Under the pieces are notes generated by a model that had not been told where the DNA came from, did not search any database, and saw only the letters and a program-made list of their open reading frames with translations. A DNA stretch of 64,000 nt, taken from assembly GCF_018069565.1 (NCBI RefSeq), contig NZ_JAGPNL010000007.1:248001-312000 (forward strand). The letters are read 5' to 3'. Below, piece by piece: positions 60,751 through 64,000 of the stretch. The position numbers were made by a program, and so were the translations under genes. Every line of letters begins with the position of its first letter. Position 1 is the first letter of the stretch. This DNA comes from Streptomyces tagetis. GTDB lineage: Bacteria; Actinomycetota; Actinomycetes; Streptomycetales; Streptomycetaceae.

Positions 60751-61133
60751 GGAGACCGGTGGAGGGGACGTTCTCCATCGTCCCGGCGCCGGGAGGCCGG
60801 GGCGTCAGCCGCTGCTCCCGTTCCCGGGGGAGACTCCGGTCGGACGGCGCGGGCCCGTGTCATACCTGGGGAGGACGAGCACCCCTGACGGGCCCCAGGG
60901 GGGCGCGCGATGTGAGAACGGGGCGCGCGCCCTTGTCGAGACGGTGAAATTCCGTCATTCCGCATGCACGCCCGGTTGCCGCGCGCCAGGCTGTTGGCAA
61001 GTGCGGATGGCCTACCCACGAAGCTGATGCACCCTCAGGCGCCAATAAAATAAGACAACATCGGTCCTCCCGCCCGCTGTTCGGCGGGGGTGTCCCGATA
61101 GGGTCAAGGCACGAGACGCGGAGCCCATGGCCT

Positions 61134-61217
61134 GCCCGGATGGTGGAATGCAGACACGGCGAGCTTAAACCTCGCTGCCCCTTCGCGGGCGTGCCGGTTC
61201 AAGTCCGGCTCCGGGCA
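61134..61217 (+). tRNA. bldA: tRNA-Leu (anticodon UAA), bldA
   Basis: A class II tRNA of 84 nt. Acceptor stem GCCCGGA (61134-61140) pairs with TCCGGGC (61210-61216). The anticodon loop CTTAAAC places UAA at 61166-61168. A long variable arm (TGCCCCTTCGCGGGC) and T arm GCCGG-TTCAAGT-CCGGC follow. CCA is not encoded. Reading the rare UUA codon, it is bldA, the developmental switch of Streptomyces. An unusually AT-rich patch (61043-61057) lies about 80-90 bases upstream. No gene is seen from 60751 to 61133. Confidence 0.95.
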
Positions 61218-61317
61218 CAACCTCCCAAAGCGGCGCGAACAGCACAAAGCCGCTCGGGGGGCATCCCCCTCCCTCCCCTCCCCGCACACACGCCTCCCCG
61301 CGGGGCCGGCCCAGGCG

Positions 61318-61440
61318 TCACACCCCGATGGCGGCCAGCACCGTGTCCGTATCGGTGAGGCCGTCCAGTACGCCGTCCGCGTCGTGGAGGTCACCGGCCG
61401 AGGCCCGCCCGGTGGCGACACCGATCACCCGCACGCCCAC
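61318..61440 (-). pseudogene. C-terminal remnant of a HAD-family hydrolase
   Basis: The minus strand encodes GGRAVGVRVIGVATGRAS, then LHDADGVLDGLTDTDTVL and a stop at 61318. This is the typical ending of HAD phosphatases (RVIGVATG, then VLDDLTD). No start or nucleophile DxD motif can be followed upstream: an in-frame stop lies just before. A truncated, decayed gene. Confidence 0.65.
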
Positions 61441-61768
61441 CGCCCGGCCGCCTGCCACGTCCGCCGGGTGACCTCGCGGTCAGCGTTGCCACCCGCAGGC
61501 AGGTCACGTCGCTCGCCCGACCGCCCGCCTTGCCCTCGTACTGCCGCCCCTGTGCCCCCGGTGACCGAGCTGGACACCTCTGCCCGTGCCTGCCGTGGTG
61601 ACCAGCGCGGCCCGTGCGCCGAAGTGCCACCGGATCACCCACAACTACGGCTAGGGAGCGCGTAGTCCGCTGTACGGCCAGTGCCACGTCGAGGCCGTCA
61701 CGAGATACGGCCCGCTCTTGGGCGGCGCATGGTCGTCCTCCACCGCCCAGGACGACCGGGCAGCCAGG
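61441..61768. other. Gene-free stretch between the HAD remnant and the HD-domain gene
   Basis: No convincing reading frame, codon bias or hairpin. The base composition is less GC-biased at third positions than in neighbours, so it probably is more of the decayed region. Confidence 0.45.
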
Positions 61769-62353
61769 TCAGCGCTTCGTTTCGCCGAGGGCGGTGCGGA
61801 GCCAGTCGAGGGAACCGGTCTCCAGGACGGCGTCCGCGAGGGCCTGGCCGCTCTTGGTGACGATCCGGCCGCGGCTGTTGTCGATCCACCGCTGAGCGTT
61901 CTCATATCCCCGGGCTCGGTATTCGATGCCTTGGATCATGCACTCCAGCTTGTCGGCGTCCCTGGCGCACACCGCCTCGGGGGACTCGCGCGCCTCGTAC
62001 TCGCCGATCAGGCCGGTCACGGCACGCGCCAATGCCTCGGGCATGCCGGTGACCTGATCGGCTGCGATCGCGCGCGGGTCGGCTTCGCCGTCGGTGTACT
62101 TCTTGCCGAGGTGGTTGACGTCCCCGGTCCGGGTCTCGCCCGTGTCGTGCCAGACGGCGAGGAACGCGGCCCGCGCCGGGTCGGCGCCCTCCAGCTTCGC
62201 GATGATCGACGCGATCAGGCTGGTGCGCCACGAGTGCTCGGCCACCGACTCGGGGTCCCGGACGCCCGCCATCCACCATCCGGTGCGCTTCGTCTGCTTG
62301 AGCGTCCCCGCCTCGTAGAGGAAGTTCGCCACCGCGGAAAGGTCGTCTGACAC
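61769..62353 (-). CDS. HD-domain phosphohydrolase (YfbR/HDDC2-like 5'-nucleotidase)
   Basis: 194 residues. The metal ligands of the HD fold are visible: H40 in ESVAEHSWR, H69-D70 in VWHDTGE, and D132/D134 in RDADKLE. The start LYEAGTLKQTKRTGWW matches the HDDC2/YfbR 5'-deoxynucleotidase family. It would dephosphorylate deoxynucleoside monophosphates. GTG 62353 follows GAGGAG. It lies 12 bases downstream of the XRE regulator gene, same direction, likely one operon. Confidence 0.88.
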   Translation of the reverse strand: MSDDLSAVANFLYEAGTLKQTKRTGWWMAGVRDPESVAEHSWRTSLIASIIAKLEGADPARAAFLAVWHDTGETRTGDVNHLGKKYTDGEADPRAIAADQVTGMPEALARAVTGLIGEYEARESPEAVCARDADKLECMIQGIEYRARGYENAQRWIDNSRGRIVTKSGQALADAVLETGSLDWLRTALGETKR

Positions 62354-62365
62354 TTCGGGCTCCTC

Positions 62366-63478
62366 TCACGCCTCGGCGAGGCGGATTGCGTAGCGGATGC
62401 TCTCCAGCTCCCGTCTGCCACGTGGCGAGAGCTCCCGGCTATCCAACATGATCGGTAGCCGGTCGCGCAGGGCGCGGGAGGCAGCTCCTGAGCGCAGGAG
62501 GTCGGGCCGGAGCTGGAGCAGGGACCACACGGTGTGGATGTTGAGGCCCACGTATCCGTGCTCGGGTGCGATGCCCTGGACGAGGTGGTCGAGCAGCCGG
62601 TCTCCGGGCCAGCGGCGCGGCGTCCGGGCGGCGATGAAATCGTCGGACAGCTCTACGTGCTGCATCTCGCCGACCCAGTACGCCCAGTAGTTGAGGTTGG
62701 CGGCCTCGCCTGCGTCGTCGTGGAGGGCCGTGTCGATCCAGTGGTCCATGCGGTCGCGGTCGCCCTGGCGGGCGGCGACGGCTGCCACGGAACGGCCGTT
62801 GAGCCAGTTCGTGAGCCAATCGTCGGGGCGCTCGGTCCTTTGCTGGTGGGCGAGCCAGTCGGCGGTGTCCGTGGTGGTGTCGTACCCGGACAGGTAGAGG
62901 GCCTGGCGGCGCAGCAGGAACCGGCCGGGGCCGCGGGCCTGCTCGGCGGTGGTCCGCATCCGTGTGAAGAAGCGCCGGCGCTCTGCGCCGGTGAGCTGTG
63001 GCCCGGACGGCGTTGGTCCGCGCCGGGGCCGGGCAGAGGCGGGCAGGGTCCGCACCGGCTCCGGGGGCACGCCGTTGAGGGGCCAGGCCAGCACGGCGGC
63101 CAGCTCGCGCTGCATCACCATCACCGCGAGGGGGCTCTCCTCGACGCGGGCCTCCTCGTCGAGGACGGTTGCGAGGAGGACGTCTGCCTCGAGGGCCCGC
63201 TCCCACGCCTGGAGCAGAGCGGCCGAGGCACTCATCAACATCAGCTTGTGCCGGTACGTGAGCATCTGCTTGTACGGAACGGAGGTCAGCGGCCGGCGCG
63301 CTGTCTCCCACCCCGCGACGGTGTCCAGGCTCACGCCCAGGTACTCGGCCTCCTCCTCCTGCGTGTAGCCCTGCTGCTCCCTTATGACGCGCAGGACGTA
63401 GCCGGAGATGAGGCCGGCGCGGGGACGCGGAGGCGTTCCCGTACTGGTGGTCTGGGTTCGGTCAGGGCTAGGCCGCAT
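62366..63478 (-). CDS. XRE-family transcriptional regulator with long C-terminal domain
   Basis: 370 residues. The HTH is at ~25-65: GYVLRVIREQQGYTQEEEAEYLGVSLDTVAGWE (in segments). The C-terminal ~290 residues are helical, with AAVAARQGDRDRMDHWIDTAL and YWAYWVGEMQHVELSD, as in large Streptomyces XRE proteins whose C-terminal repeats resemble tetratricopeptide folds. ATG 63478 is preferred over TTG 63508. It is divergent from the gene beginning at 63601. Confidence 0.85.
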   Translation of the reverse strand: MRPSPDRTQTTSTGTPPRPRAGLISGYVLRVIREQQGYTQEEEAEYLGVSLDTVAGWETARRPLTSVPYKQMLTYRHKLMLMSASAALLQAWERALEADVLLATVLDEEARVEESPLAVMVMQRELAAVLAWPLNGVPPEPVRTLPASARPRRGPTPSGPQLTGAERRRFFTRMRTTAEQARGPGRFLLRRQALYLSGYDTTTDTADWLAHQQRTERPDDWLTNWLNGRSVAAVAARQGDRDRMDHWIDTALHDDAGEAANLNYWAYWVGEMQHVELSDDFIAARTPRRWPGDRLLDHLVQGIAPEHGYVGLNIHTVWSLLQLRPDLLRSGAASRALRDRLPIMLDSRELSPRGRRELESIRYAIRLAEA

Positions 63479-63600
63479 GGGGTGTCCATCCCGACGGTTA
63501 GAGCTCAAGTCACCTGTACTCGCAGTCAGTTCCAGCCCCGACCTGCGGTTTCTAGTGTCGAGGCCATCACGCGACCGAGCGTAGAGGGAGGCAGCGAGAC

Positions 63601-63735
63601 ATGGGACCCGTTCGGCAAGGCGACGGCTCGAAGGTGGCAGTCGTGACCACCGCGGGTGCGCTGGTGCAGGACCGGGACAGGGCCGTCTCGAACTGGCTGC
63701 TCACCGCTGCGGACAACGGCGACCGGGCCCAGAAA
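63601..63735 (+). pseudogene. N-terminal fragment of a conserved Streptomyces hypothetical gene
   Basis: ATG 63601 has a good AGGGAGG site. The first 45 residues (GALVQDRDRAVSNWLLTAADNGDRAQ) match from memory a family found divergent from XRE regulators. After 63735 this frame becomes Arg/Pro-rich and unlike the family, while another frame becomes coding-like. A deletion or frameshift near 63735 is likely; a sequencing error cannot be excluded. Confidence 0.45.
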
Positions 63736-63736
63736 A

Positions 63737-64000
63737 ATGCCGTGCTCTGTCCGCGATCTGCTCGCACGAGGAAGAGACCGGGCAACTCGCGGCCATGGCT
63801 CTTCCGTCCACACCGTCCTGACAGTCGGCCTTCCGCTCCTGCCCGTGCTGCCCGGTGCGTACGGCCGGGAGCGGCACCAACCCACCCGGGGAGTCTTCTT
63901 GCACTCTGTGATCGCCAGCCCGTTCCTGGAACAGCACACGCTCGTGAGGCCAGGCAGCCGTGGCGGGGCCCTCCTGCCAGAGGTCCGGTACGAGGAACTG
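63737..64000 (+). CDS. Partial unknown gene running off the right edge
   Basis: An 88-codon frame open to the window end. The coding-like part contains VLTVGLPLLPVLPGAYG, TRGVFLHSVIASPFLEQHTLV and LLPEVRYEEL. It lacks a ribosome site of its own, so it may be the continuation of the gene started at 63601 in another frame. Family not recognised. Confidence 0.4.
   Translation, partial: MPCSVRDLLARGRDRATRGHGSSVHTVLTVGLPLLPVLPGAYGRERHQPTRGVFLHSVIASPFLEQHTLVRPGSRGGALLPEVRYEEL

Noticed and set aside
57773..61027. 1084-codon open frame opposite the ABC system 2 genes
   Set aside because: Shadow of permease and ATPase; spans their gap without any recognisable domain.
61104..61421. Protein gene over bldA and its flank on the minus strand
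   Set aside because: It overlaps the tRNA and its translation (PGGPRPVTSTT, PEPDLNRHAREG) is that of antisense tRNA, with no homology signal.

Overview
The window is chromosomal DNA of a Streptomyces. GC is very high with strong third-position GC bias, and GTG starts and ATGA/GTGA start-stop overlaps are frequent. The gene set is characteristic: the galTEK tail, tamR-tam, ppc, pth-rplY-prs-glmU-tRNA-Gln, mfd, mazG, two rpf genes (one behind a ydaO riboswitch), eno-divIC-ppx, ndh, a cfa-type methyltransferase and the tRNA-Leu(UAA) gene bldA. From memory this is the order of the conserved core of S. coelicolor around SCO3090-SCO3138. There is no integrase, transposase, phage gene or CRISPR array. 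The only mobile or decayed pieces are small gene relics.

Layout. 1-2768: end of the galactose (Leloir) operon galT-galE-galK. 2909-6196: three-gene operon with a small helical protein, a 724-residue WXG/LXG-like protein whose tail has a different base composition, and a membrane-anchored protein. 6204-10992: GNAT enzyme, orphan LuxR-type response regulator, MarR regulator TamR divergent from trans-aconitate methyltransferase, and a TetR regulator coupled to a fatty-acid desaturase. 11242-18834: PEP carboxylase, a membrane protein, peptidyl-tRNA hydrolase, L25, PRPP synthetase, GlmU and tRNA-Gln. 18981-20297: orphan histidine kinase.

20482-25644 is the most unusual part. It is a divergent four-gene locus built from toxin and immunity domains: SUKH-3; a YwqJ-like deaminase; a WHH-nuclease-like/SUKH-1 fusion; and a 929-residue protein with an immunity-like N-terminus, a long proline-rich linker, a predicted deaminase and a SUKH-4 domain. 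25886-34628: coiled-coil DivIVA-like protein, a MacB/FtsX-type ABC exporter and mfd. 34793-37842: antitoxin-like small protein, secreted HNH nuclease lipoprotein and two exported proteins. 38034-40685: N6-DNA-methylase-like protein with an N-terminal HTH, a substituted catalytic motif (HPPF) and an 18-bp repeat array whose core (GTTCAC/GTGAAC) also forms an inverted repeat before the gene.

40884-46783: membrane protein translationally coupled to a Ser/Thr kinase, SurA-like lipoprotein, two consensus DnaA boxes ahead of mazG, and a CYP107-type P450. 46942-52834: rpfC-like and rpfA (c-di-AMP riboswitch), eno, divIC, DUF501 and ppx, which link spore resuscitation, glycolysis and septation. 52875-53600: RelE/Phd-type toxin-antitoxin pair plus a deletion-fused relic of a second copy. 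53817-57117: ndh with Rex-like sites, and the cfa-type methyltransferase. 57215-60750: a second MacB/FtsX ABC exporter, paralogous to the first, behind 13-bp iterated repeats. 61134-64000: bldA, a HAD-hydrolase remnant, an HD-domain phosphohydrolase, an XRE regulator and a possibly frameshifted gene at the edge.

All calls come from reading the sequence and translations by eye. Domain names rest on remembered motifs, not on searches.
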